Numbered from the stretch's first letter, positions 1 through 8,425 are shown. The stretch: 12,605 nucleotides of DNA from Gymnopilus junonius (GCA_015501075.1 JADNYJ010000810.1:1-12605), one strand, 5' to 3'. The notes: generated by a model not told the origin, from the letters alone. Translations and numbers: made by a program.

Positions 1-537
1 AATGACTAACTCTGCTCCTCTTGAATCTTCGGCTCGCCGGATTCCCGTGCCAGGTCACGCCAACGCGTCGCTTTTCATCCACTCTCCTTGTCAATGTTTA
101 GACTCGCCAGACTCTTTGTTTCTTACAACAAAACTGGGAGACTTCTGATCATAACGTCAACCATGGTTGGTTGGCCCACGGAACCTGGCTTGGAGGCTAC
201 TTATAACCGACGCCGACGTTATGAAAGGCTGCTAGCTAAGGCTACTTATGACCCAATACTCTTTCTTAACCATATCTGGGCCATGGTGCACAATCAACAC
301 AAAAGGCTGCAGCAAAAAATCGGCCCGAATGACAATGGCCAGGATTTCCTTTGCAATTTTACAAGGGCTTAAATCGATCGCAGAGATAGGCCATGAGTCA
401 ACAATGCTAAAGTTTTCCTGCAGAAATTTATTTAATCAAACGAGATTCGCCACTTGAAGAACACAACTCAAGACACCCAACCCGGCTGAAGGATCAGAAG
501 ACGAAACTCCACCCCTTATACCCAACAAAACAATATT
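1..537. other. Upstream flank, no gene recognised
   Basis: No conserved protein, RNA gene or splice-linked coding path was found in this stretch. A 94-codon open frame at 88-372 has no ATG at its first codon, no recognisable domain and no flanking splice signals linking it to anything, so it is not called. The last part (about 430-537) is the likely promoter and leader of the gene starting at 538. It is A/C-rich just before the start codon, and the start has A at position -3. Confidence 0.5.
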
Positions 538-1701
538 ATGGACGTCGATTATGAAGATGAATATGAATATGAAGACGGGTACGAAGGCGAAGGCGAAAAT
601 GAAGACGAAGATACAGATCAAAACCAAGATCAAGGCAGACACGAATACGTGGAACCACCCAGGATCCCCGATTGTATCGTGTATATTTCTCCTGGAGTAT
701 GGGCTAGGGTAGCTCCCTCCGACACCAACTTAGGCTCACACACTCGTTGGATGTACGGATATCATCTCCCCATTCTCCCGCCCTTGAAAGTTCCACATCC
801 AGAACCATACGTAGACGAAAGCGAAGACGAAGGCAAAGTAAAAGTCGAGCCTGCTACAGACCCCGTCCTCTATCGCACCGTCTTCGGTGGCGATTCGTCC
901 CTTTCGTCCTTCTCGTCCTTCTCGTCTCTCGATTCCGCTGGCCGGTCTGGTGCCTCTTTCTCCGATCTCAGTTCCACCCAACTCTCTCCTACCACCAGTT
1001 ATGAAATCCTCTCTTCTCCTCCAGCAAGTATTCAAACTTTCAACACGCCCTCAGCTCCAAACCGTGTGCCGCAAACACCTTCCAGGTCTCGCCGCCGCCG
1101 TGGCAAGCGAAAGGCACCAGTCACAAAACCAGCCCCAGCCATCGCACGTCCCACTAGCCCCGGTCCTGGTCCCATTCGTACTCGTAGTCCAAGGAGCCCG
1201 AGACCACTAGGCCGTGCTCCTACCCAACAATGGACCACCGACGCTACTGGCAACCCCGTCTCAGCTACGGCTGGCCTTGGCAATTTCAGCCCCGTTCGGC
1301 CCCTCGTTCGGAGCAACCCATTTTACAAGCCCGTAGAGCGGGGTGGCCCAAAACCGGCCGACTTATATAGGATTCATGCCGATCAGCTCGTCCTGTTAAT
1401 GGCTCAAGGTAAACAAGTTGCCCAGATTGTCAAAGTGGAAGGGGACGATAACGAGTCCGACATGCTCAGGGGCGCCTCTGAGATGAGACCTATACCTACC
1501 AGGCCTGCACCTGCGGCTCCCACCGCTGGATGCTCGAACCATCATTATATGCTCGGACCGGAGAGGCAGAGCACAGAGATCATCGACCACGAGACGTTCA
1601 ATCCTGGTCCGGCTGAAGTGGTAGGTGTATACCCTTCGGAGTGGGTCAGATGCCAGATGATCCAGAAGGCGGGTGGTCGTGTCCCTACTGATCCTATTTG
1701 A
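538..1701 (+). CDS. Hypothetical acidic/proline-serine-rich protein, single exon
   Basis: I do not recognise this 387-residue protein. It is an uninterrupted frame from ATG (A at -3, G at +4) to TGA. Residues 1-30 are strongly acidic (Asp/Glu/Tyr repeats). A serine-rich stretch (about 120-165) includes SSF/SSL units coded by a 9-bp tandem repeat. A basic cluster near residues 183-194 (RSRRRRGKRKAP) looks like a nuclear localisation signal, and Pro/Ser/Arg-rich low-complexity sequence follows to about 245. The C-terminal third is more ordinary in composition (around NPFYKP, DLYRIHADQLVLLMAQGK and VYPSEWVRCQ) and is the part most likely to be conserved. No membrane segment or signal peptide is visible. 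The unbroken frame and codon-like composition support a real gene. A disordered nuclear protein is an inference from composition only. Confidence 0.7.
   Translation: MDVDYEDEYEYEDGYEGEGENEDEDTDQNQDQGRHEYVEPPRIPDCIVYISPGVWARVAPSDTNLGSHTRWMYGYHLPILPPLKVPHPEPYVDESEDEGKVKVEPATDPVLYRTVFGGDSSLSSFSSFSSLDSAGRSGASFSDLSSTQLSPTTSYEILSSPPASIQTFNTPSAPNRVPQTPSRSRRRRGKRKAPVTKPAPAIARPTSPGPGPIRTRSPRSPRPLGRAPTQQWTTDATGNPVSATAGLGNFSPVRPLVRSNPFYKPVERGGPKPADLYRIHADQLVLLMAQGKQVAQIVKVEGDDNESDMLRGASEMRPIPTRPAPAAPTAGCSNHHYMLGPERQSTEIIDHETFNPGPAEVVGVYPSEWVRCQMIQKAGGRVPTDPI
896..931 (+). repeat. Short 9-bp tandem repeat inside the hypothetical gene
   Basis: Three to four imperfect copies of a unit close to TTCTCGTCC lie in frame and encode Ser-Ser-Phe/Leu repeats. 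Because the unit is a multiple of three, copy-number changes would keep the frame. This is a low-complexity coding microsatellite. Confidence 0.6.
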
Positions 1702-1902
1702 CAGTAACTAGGTCTTCTTTTCCTCGATCTCGTTCTTGCCCTTGCTCTCGGGTCGACTCAGGCTGGGTTTGATATCCTCGCCGTGTATTATTATGTTTTG
1801 CTCACCACACGCCACTCCTTTGTATTATGTTGAATCCTGTCCTTTTTTTGTGGTCCTTTTTGTTTCCTTTTATTTTAATCCCTGTATTTTATCCTTAATA
1901 CT

Positions 1903-1908
1903 AATAAA
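1903..1908 (+). promoter_or_regulatory. AATAAA, possible polyadenylation signal
   Basis: A perfect AATAAA lies about 200 nt after the TGA of the hypothetical gene, inside a T-rich region. Fungal poly(A) signals are loose, so this is only a plausible 3' end marker. Confidence 0.35.
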
Positions 1909-2605
1909 TCCTTGTTGACCAAGGCAATCATTGTGACTTCAAATAATGAACAGGTATGCTTGTACTATCCTTGATCGGGAGTTTGATTCGATGGGGAGTT
2001 TGAAACGGGCCCATTTCTACACCTCTAACTCATTCCCAGGTCCTGAAAAATTTGCATGTTATCTCCATGCCTATGTGCTTAGTTTTGCGAAAACGTAAAG
2101 AGGAGGAGAGAAAGTCCTGACATACAAAGTTCATTACACCAAATAAGGCAAATATAACATAGTTGTTTACTAGATCTAGTCAGATCCTGCAAACTAATTA
2201 ACATGAAACTTGGTAGAAAGGTTTAAAACACTTATGCCACTAATAATCTCAAATTACAAGGCAACCGCTGAAGTATTGATTTGCAAAAGTTACAAATACC
2301 GTCTGAGGCGCATTTTGCAGTGACAAAGCGTGACGATCCCCTGCGAAAGTTTGTCTCACGCCCCACCAAATCAATCGTGACGTACCGTGACGGCCATTTC
2401 ATTCTCCCTATGTTTTTGCATTCCGAGATGCGGAAACCCTTTTACACCTCCCACAGCATATTTTCAGCTCAATTTTATTGACAGGCTTGTTCAAAACTAA
2501 AAGTTGTATGTCTATATTAAATTTCAGCTTACGCTCTGTGGTTGGTGATTTTATAGTGATTTTTCTTTCACGTGGTTTCAAACTCCCGACGAAGCATAGT
2601 AACGC
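1909..2605. other. AT-rich gene-free region with scattered CGTGAC motifs
   Basis: No coding path was recognised. Between about 2325 and 2395 the hexamer CGTGAC occurs three times (two copies closely spaced near 2377-2392). It resembles in reverse the GTCAC motifs inside the neighbouring inverted-repeat element. The stretch looks like old repeat DNA, but no element boundaries can be set. Confidence 0.35.
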
Positions 2606-2632
2606 ATACTGTTGCATTTCGTTCAATTCACC
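2606..2632 (+). repeat. Left arm of 27-bp inverted repeat
   Basis: This arm pairs with 3100-3126 on the opposite strand with one mismatch (G at 2621 against A on the complementary arm). A GGTCACGGGTCAC motif follows at about 2633-2645. Confidence 0.75.
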
Positions 2633-2915
2633 GGTCACGGGTCACAGGCCCTCCAAAATCGGCGAAATGTCACAGTTGTCCGCGGTCACAAGGCTGAGTG
2701 GCGAAACCATTTGATGGCCATAAATTTGGTCATTTTTGCGCTTGAACTGGTGAACTGCCACTCTGGCATTCTTAAATTACTAGAAATAAAAGTTGTGAGA
2801 CTGTAATTAGTTAAACTAAGTATTTTGTGGCTTAGAGGTCAATGTCCGAGTCTTCATAACTGGGTTTGATATCATGCTACCAAAATCGGACAGATGATTG
2901 CTACGTAAGTAGTCG

Positions 2916-3004
2916 AAAAAGAACACATCAGGTGAGAATCGAACCCACTGCCTAGAGCAGTCATTGAACTACTTTGACACATACTACCAGTCAACCACGA
3001 CAAC
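2916..3004 (-). repeat. tRNA-like relic with Pol III promoter boxes (SINE head or tRNA fossil)
   Basis: Read on the minus strand, 2997-2984 gives TGGTTGACTGGTAG, close to the A-box consensus, and 2945-2935 gives GGTTCGATTCT, a near-perfect B box. A five-base-pair T stem (GTGGG with CTCAC) closes a seven-base TTCGATT loop. A TTTTT run (2920-2916) follows the acceptor position by five bases, as expected of a Pol III terminator. The putative acceptor arms (GTTGTCG and CTGATGT) do not pair, and the middle is several bases too long for an ordinary tRNA, so this is not a functional tRNA gene. It fits a tRNA-derived SINE head or decayed tRNA, sitting inside the inverted-repeat interval. Confidence 0.5.
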
Positions 3005-3030
3005 TCTGTAAGGCTGGTGAAATTTTAGGT

Positions 3031-3095
3031 AGGTCACAGGTCCCAAGCCCACCTGGTGAACCTGGCATTTCACCGGGCAGGTCACAGGTCACAGG
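3031..3095 (+). repeat. GGTCACAGG direct repeats
   Basis: AGGTCACAGG occurs near 3032 and again as a tandem pair at about 3080-3095, and a related GGTCACGGGTCACAGG lies at 2633-2648 beside the other inverted-repeat arm. All are in the same orientation. They look like subterminal repeats of the element, of unknown function. Confidence 0.5.
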
Positions 3096-3099
3096 GGGT

Positions 3100-3126
3100 G
3101 GTGAATTGAATGAAATGCAACAGTAT
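3100..3126 (-). repeat. Right arm of 27-bp inverted repeat
   Basis: This is the reverse complement of 2606-2632 with one mismatch. It contains an ATG at 3110 in frame with the F-box gene, so a start chosen there would read out of the repeat. Confidence 0.75.
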
Positions 3127-3127
3127 C

Positions 3128-4505
3128 ATGGGAAAGCACTCGGCAGTTTTGACAGATCGACAGGTAGCGAGACAACTTGAAGCAAACATCAATACCTCTT
3201 CTTTCTCACTACCATCACCGTTACCTACCAGAATGGTTATGCCATTCCTCGACTGTCCACTGCCAGCAGAAATCCTCACAGAAATCCTCAAATTTGTCCA
3301 CCCTCTGGACCAAGGAGCGTTTTCTTTTGTCTTCTCAACTTCTCCGGAAGTACACTCTGCCCTTCATATTCGGGCATCTTCAGTATACAGGCAATATTAT
3401 ACCTAAAATACGCAACATTCACCAGGCAAGAAAAGATGTGAAAGGATCAGTACGGTTCGCTTATTCAATTTGCATCTGACGATTTTATTCTTCATATTAC
3501 TAACAACTGTCTACATAGAAAGCTTGAACTGAAGGCAAAGTGGGTGAACAATAAAGAGGGCAATGATAGCAATATTCTCTTCCATTTCTTGGCAACCCTG
3601 CCAAATTTACACACCTCAGTTACGGTCAAAAGGGAGATCTCGTGCGAATGGCAGATTTACCTCTTCTGATCAATTCCGTCCAACATGCCCCTCTCCGTAA
3701 CTTCACGCTGAATACTGGATACGCCGATGAAGTCGAAGGAACGCCTAAATTAGGTCTCGCTAGCCTGGAGTCGCTCAGCATTATAAACTGGAATTTCGTC
3801 CAATATTCCACCCCCGGAAAGCTCCTTGGCTTATTTATATGAACTTATTCGGCCATCACTCAGCACCCTAGTGGAACTTAAGATTAAGAGTTCGCTTGAA
3901 TTACCTGCCTGGATGTTGACATACAGTTCTTGAGACCTGCTGGAGATACTTTGCGATCTTTTGAATGCACTTTCCCAGCGGCAATGAAAGCGTCCTTGAT
4001 ATCATCCCAGACATATTTCCCAATTTAACCAAGCTCGCCATTACATGGAGCAATTTCTCCTCCCATTCTCTCCCATGGAAGGTCAGTTTACCTTGATTAT
4101 CCGTCGTATTCAATAAAATTGACTTAGCAGGGCGCACACATAAAATCTCTCTCTAGAAACAAGAACCTCGAAGACCTCATGCTTTCTTCAGACTTCGAAA
4201 TGGTCTCTAAAGATACCTGGACAGAGGAGTTCGATGATAACTATACTGCTTGGTATATCCGATGCTACGAACGACGTCTCAAAGCGACCCAAGATATTGC
4301 GCCAGCTTGTCCACGACTTCGACGATGTACCTGGGTTCAATTGGGCGTAGATAGCCTCAATTTATTCATTGAACACCACTTTGTTATCCAGGAGCCGATT
4401 TCAGGCAGTGAAATGAAAAGGGTTCAAAGGGTTGTACGGGGTGTCAAACAGAATTGGATGGGTCGGGATTATATGGATGGGAGTACTGGAGGCATCGGAG
4501 TATAG
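3128..4505 (+). pseudogene. F-box/leucine-rich-repeat-like protein gene, frameshifted
   Basis: An F-box-like segment (PLPAEILTEILKFVHP, bases about 3257-3304) is followed by leucine-rich text typical of the expanded fungal F-box families, which choose substrates for SCF ubiquitin ligases. Two introns are supported. One is 3438-3518 (branch TACTAAC, ends ACATAG) and the other 4082-4130 (GTCAGT...TTAGCAG). Coding similarity continues across five frame changes: about 3401-3406, 3613-3617, 3800-3802, 3916-3920 and 3972-3976. Four lose one base in or next to a short run, and the third gains one or loses two. The last exon is intact to TAG at 4503-4505. Summed exons would code for about 416 residues. 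The start is uncertain: ATG 3128 is the first after the inverted repeat and ATG 3236 is the next candidate. It is either a pseudogene or a gene damaged by sequencing indels. Confidence 0.75.
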
Positions 4506-4821
4506 GCCACGTAAGATATACAATACAGCAACTGCTAAAGAATGACAAGACTGGCAAGCGAGATAAAGTGAAAGCTAGAATAAGAAATAGTCTTCCAGAC
4601 TGACTGACGGTGCATGGCACATGTGGTTGACGCCAGGGTTGAAACGTTGACGCTGCGGGCAGAAAACCGTTCTTTCAAGTTCGGTTATTTCCGGTTATCA
4701 AGAAGCAGCCTTGGCTCTTCATCTTATCTTATCAACGAAGTCGATTGATTTCCTGCTCGGTACGGAATTATATCGTCTTGACCTCATCTTTCACATCAGC
4801 CACCACCATCCAGCTGCGGAA
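4506..4821 (+). promoter_or_regulatory. Intergenic promoter region of the carboxypeptidase gene
   Basis: This is the short space between the F-box gene and the carboxypeptidase start. It holds the GATA-type cluster described separately and a TATA-like AATTATAT at about 4767-4774, some 50 nt before the ATG. No other gene was seen here. Confidence 0.45.
4695..4734 (-). promoter_or_regulatory. Cluster of three GATA-type sites
   Basis: TTATCA at 4695-4700 and the tandem TTATCTTATCA at 4724-4734 read on the minus strand as TGATAA, TGATAA and AGATAA. These match the HGATAR site of fungal AreA/Nit2-type nitrogen regulators. They lie about 90-125 nt before the ATG of a secreted peptidase, a class commonly under nitrogen control. 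Binding is inferred, not shown. Confidence 0.4.
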
Positions 4822-6931
4822 ATGCTTTTACGAAGCCTGATTATAGTATTCTCTTCCTTTATCTCTGTATCCAGGTCACAGGAAAAAGTTTTTAGCGCAT
4901 ATGGCAAGTTCGGTCTACCTGGCACAAGAGCGTTTATTCAAACCGACGCGTAATAGGTGGTCGCCAATCCTATGACGAGGGCCTCTTCTCCCCGCTAGAA
5001 CGGCTTTCAGTGTTATCCGAATCAGAGTTCACCACACTCGGACACCCTGCATTCCCCAAGTACAATGTCAGAGTCAAAAAGTCGCATTTCTGTGACGGTA
5101 CTGTGAAGTAGAAACTCAGCCCCCTCGTTATCGGCAGCCATTTCCTTATATCACGATTTATATCAGCTCATATACAGGTTACATTGACGTAGAAGCCCGT
5201 CATCTTTTCTTTTATTTCTTTGAAAGCAGAAATGATCCAGACAAAGACGACGTAATCTTTTGGACAAATGGAGGGCCTGGAGGCTCTTCCTCTTGTGGGC
5301 TTTTCATGGAACTCGGTCTGCACCCCCTACAGTTCTCTGCACATCAAACGACTTATAGTGCTTTTAAAGGACCCTGCAGAGTACTGGACTCTACCGGACC
5401 GAAATATCACCCTGAATCCTGGAACTCAAATGCAAATATATTTTTCATTGACCAGCCAATTGGCGTTGGATTTTCTTACGCAGATTACGGAGAATATGTC
5501 GTATGTGCTTCGAAACGATCTATTTATTTATTTATTTCATCTGAAATTGGTGGCTCATTGATATTTAGAGCACAACAGAGGAATCGGCGAAAGACATTGC
5601 AGCCTTCGTTGCTATTTTCTTTCAGCACTTCACGAATTTCAAGGGCAGGGGCTTCCACATGGCAGGAGAGTCCTACGGAGTGAGTACTTGAACGAAATGT
5701 GGCTCTCAAGGTGACCGTATCCGCATTTGCAGGGACGCTATGTACCGGTATATGCAGCGGAAATATACGACCAGAACAAGAAATTGGTCGAGGCTGGGAT
5801 GACACCTATTAATCTTACCTCCGTTATGATTGGTAAGTCTATGTCGATTTTTATTCGAAATTTTTTGGGTGCGACATATGGTCTTTGAGGAAACGGAATC
5901 TTCGATTTCTATACCCAGATAACGTCTCTTTACGACATGGCCTGCACGCGTTCTTCTGTGGACTCAGTCCTTGACATAGGGTAAGCTTTGTGGACTCTCT
6001 TTTTTGATCGCTGGTGAATATCAACGGTGTTGACAGAACGTGCGTTCGCATGAAGCAAGCCGTATGCTATCTATTCTTATAAATTATGACTTCTGAACTT
6101 AAAATGATTAGCTTCCAAGATGCAGCAAGTGGCTAAAAGCATCATGCATCGACCCGTTCGACGCTATCAGCTGCAATGCAGCGAACATGTTCTGTGAAGA
6201 AGCACTTGCTGCTCCTTTCACTGCCGCAGGTACCTACAAGGCAATGGGGCTTTTTTAATGTCTCCTGATTTATATCGTATTGTAGGGAAAAACCCTTACG
6301 ATCTTACTCGCGACTGTGAAACGAATGACACGTTATGTTACCCTGCCATCAAGTAAGCCAAGCACTCCCTTCCAAAAAAAGGGTAAATTTAATGTTCAAA
6401 ATAACTTGATTTCAGGTACATCGAAGATTACCTTTCCCTTCCTTCCACCCGCTCCATACTTGGTATCCCAGCAGACCGCAACTACTCCTTCTACTCCCCA
6501 GAAGTTGGGTCAGCATTCGGTTCGAGCCTCGATGAATTTCATCCCACCTATCCACACATCGGCGCCCTACTCGATCGTGGCGTCCGCGCACTCATTTACG
6601 TGGGCAAGTATGATTGGATTTGTAATTACATAGGAAACGAGATGTGGCTGCTTGGAGATAATTTTGCTGCTAGCTGGCGGGGTGGAGAAGCGTGGAGAAG
6701 CGAGCAGGCCAAGGTGGGTGAATGGAAGGTAGATGGAAGAAAGGCTGGTGATAAGAGGAGTTTTGGAGGACTGACGTATGCGACTGTTGAGGCCGCGGGA
6801 CATATGGTGAGTGCAGAACATATATTATATTTTGAGATGGTCCTTATACTTCACCTCGTACCAAGGTGCCTTATGACAAGCCAAAGGAGGCTTTGGAGCT
6901 CATCAACAACTGGTTGAAAAATGATCTATAA
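4822..6931 (+). CDS. Secreted serine carboxypeptidase, peptidase family S10
   Basis: This enzyme removes C-terminal residues from peptides in the vacuole, the secretory path or outside the cell. Exons: 4822-5107, 5167-5315, 5370-5500, 5569-5679, 5733-5832, 5890-5980, 6037-6061, 6112-6229, 6286-6352, 6416-6806 and 6866-6931. All ten introns are GT-AG, 50-68 nt, with consistent phases. The product is about 511 residues, normal for S10. Residues 1-19 look like a signal peptide (hydrophobic LLRSLIIVFSSFISV). The oxyanion-region motif reads NGGPGGSSS. The triad is Ser224 (GESYGG), Asp426 (YDWICN) and His489 (AAGHMVPYD). Many cysteines fit a disulphide-bonded secreted enzyme. The first exon changes frame near 4946-4953. 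Either one base is missing, or a 44-nt intron (4913-4956) is removed, which gives 496 residues. I chose ATG 4822 because the signal peptide follows it directly. Confidence 0.9.
4913..4956 (+). other. Candidate 44-nt mini-intron in carboxypeptidase exon 1
   Basis: GTCTAC...GTAATAG has canonical ends, contains the in-frame TAA/TAG stops in its last bases, and its removal joins a phase-1 exon so that the frame runs on into GGRQSYDEG without any base change. It is shorter than every other intron in the window and has no clear CTRAY branch point. The rival explanation is one lost G near GCGTAATA. Confidence 0.35.
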
Positions 6932-7150
6932 AACAAATATTGATTTTGTTCTTAAACAACTTGAAGATATCTGTATACTATGAGCCGTGCGATTATTTAA
7001 GGTTTCCATGGCCGGTTTATATTTGCGAGTGTCTGTTTCCAGTCGAGGATTACCGACAAGGAGATCAAGATGCTATAAATATGAGCAGCTATGTCCGAGT
7101 CAAGCACCTGCGAATCGGTGTGCTTGCATTATATCGTCAGATTTTGGTGT

Positions 7151-7156
7151 AATAAA
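7151..7156 (+). promoter_or_regulatory. AATAAA, possible polyadenylation signal
   Basis: A perfect hexamer lies about 220 nt after the carboxypeptidase stop codon, in A-rich sequence. It is plausible but weak as a 3' end marker. Confidence 0.3.
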
Positions 7157-8113
7157 AAAGAAAAGAGATAAGGATGGGGTGCTGACGGGGATTCATATTA
7201 TCTAAAGAGCTCATTTCTCTACTTTATTCGGCTGAATGTTGTCCAACACTTTCGTCCTTAGAGTAATCAGCTGCATGATAGCAATAGGAAGCCATAACCC
7301 CTTCTCCGCCAATGAAGTACATATCAGTACTCTAGACTTAGGCTATGGCCAGAGACACTCTAGCCAGCCGAATATCTCGTTCTAGAATCTGCACCTTCAA
7401 ACGTCGGCCGGTCGTCCCATAGCGTTCGTCAGCCTTCAGCTTCGTATTTCAAGGCACCAAGCTTCGGAACAATGCAGCTGTCCAGGTGGAAGAAGTCGCA
7501 AGATGGTTCTGAATGCTTCAGGGAGGAAGTATAAAAATTGAGAGGCTATCGGGTCAACGTTGAGCGGGCCAGGTGACGAGCGGCAAGGGACAAGCGTTTG
7601 TCTCGGAGAGCAAAGACCAAAGAAAGATGCGAACGTCGGTGGTTCAGGCCTTCAAGTCTCAGGCCTGGCGCAGTTGTTATTAGTTGGGGAGAGGTGGGAT
7701 GCGCTTTCACATTGATATCTGCAGCGTGCCGCGCTGCCACCTCGGCGGGTTGGTGCTTTGACCTCCACTGAGAATGGAGGCGTAGCACGTTTTGCCGGCC
7801 GTCGGTCTGCTCAGGGTTGACCAGAATGGCAGAAACGATGTTCTGCGACCAGCTTGGGCCTGGGATTGAAGGAAGTATGTACGGTGAAATGATGAATATG
7901 TAGTCATTAGGGTGTCATGTAGAAGAAAAAAAGAAGGTAGTAAATACGAAGCGATGTCACTTGTGTAGAGTAGTTGAAGCTCGGGTGGGGCGAGTGGGAT
8001 CCAATTGACACTGGCATTGGCAAGACAGCTGCTTCAGCGAATTGCGAATGTGTAGATCCCGTCAAGCTAGCCTTGGGGGGTCTTGGTCCCTGGAAACAGG
8101 TGGGACAGTCACC

Positions 8114-8132
8114 GTTCAAGACTTCAATTGAG
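8114..8132 (+). repeat. Direct repeat copy 1 (GTTCAAGACTTCAATTGAG)
   Basis: This 19-mer recurs at 8366-8383 as an 18-mer with one base missing. The shared core ACTTCAATTGAG is exact. The copies are about 250 bp apart and no element is recognisable between them. Confidence 0.5.
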
Positions 8133-8365
8133 CACTGAAAAAGGTGTCGAAACTCTCATGAAAACAATTAAGCGGCGCACTATTGGCTAGTGGCAAGATG
8201 CGACGATGCGCGTACATTCGTAGCGTGGGGAACATCCCGCGAAGGCGCGCCAAGCGAGGTCCAAACGCTCAGCCGAGATCAGTTCCTATCAGTTCTCGCT
8301 TCCTCCCACTAGCGGCTCGGGAGGTTTACTCGGAGATAATGAAGATTTAATCAAGAAGTCAAATG

Positions 8366-8383
8366 GTTCAAACTTCAATTGAG
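8366..8383 (+). repeat. Direct repeat copy 2
   Basis: This is the partner of the copy at 8114-8132, in the same orientation. The interval between them (8133-8365) is more GC-rich than its surroundings and could be an insertion or part of a local duplication. This is inference from position only. Confidence 0.5.
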
Positions 8384-8425
8384 TTTTAATTACTTTTTCA
8401 TCATGCTATCAGGCCATTTTGACGA

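Larger units (their letters stand above)
2606..3126. mobile_element. Possible non-autonomous element bounded by a 27-bp inverted repeat
   Basis: Bases 2606-2632 and the reverse complement of 3100-3126 match at 26 of 27 positions (core TGTTGCATTTC, then TTCAATTCACC). They bound a 521-bp AT-rich interior with no protein-coding capacity, the general build of a MITE-like DNA transposon. Just inside each end lies a GGTCACRGGTCAC repeat, but in direct rather than inverted orientation. I found no convincing target-site duplication outside the ends (left flank ...TAACGC, right flank CATGGG...). The interior holds a tRNA-like relic. Alternatives are an old nested insertion or two independent inverted copies of a dispersed repeat. 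The right end abuts the start of the F-box gene. Confidence 0.45.

Noticed and set aside
88..372. 94-codon open frame on the + strand
   Set aside because: Its first codon is not ATG, no domain or signal is visible, and no splice sites connect it to a larger gene.
436..642. Minus-strand hydrophobic open frame of 68 codons
   Set aside because: It is the antisense of the acidic repeat at the start of the 538-1701 gene, where GAA/GAC/GAT codons read backwards as Phe/Val/Ile.
2924..3004. Functional tRNA gene on the minus strand
   Set aside because: The B box, T arm and T-run are good, but the acceptor arms do not pair, the anticodon loop would be eight bases, and the body is several bases too long.
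4711..4821. In-frame upstream extension of the carboxypeptidase
   Set aside because: It would bury the clear signal peptide that starts at ATG 4822 behind about 37 unrelated residues, and the promoter-like GATA sites lie in this stretch.
7101..7127. CAAGCAC...GTGCTTG hairpin downstream of the carboxypeptidase
   Set aside because: A seven-base-pair stem with a 12-13-base loop is expected by chance at this scale, and hairpin terminators are not a eukaryotic signal.
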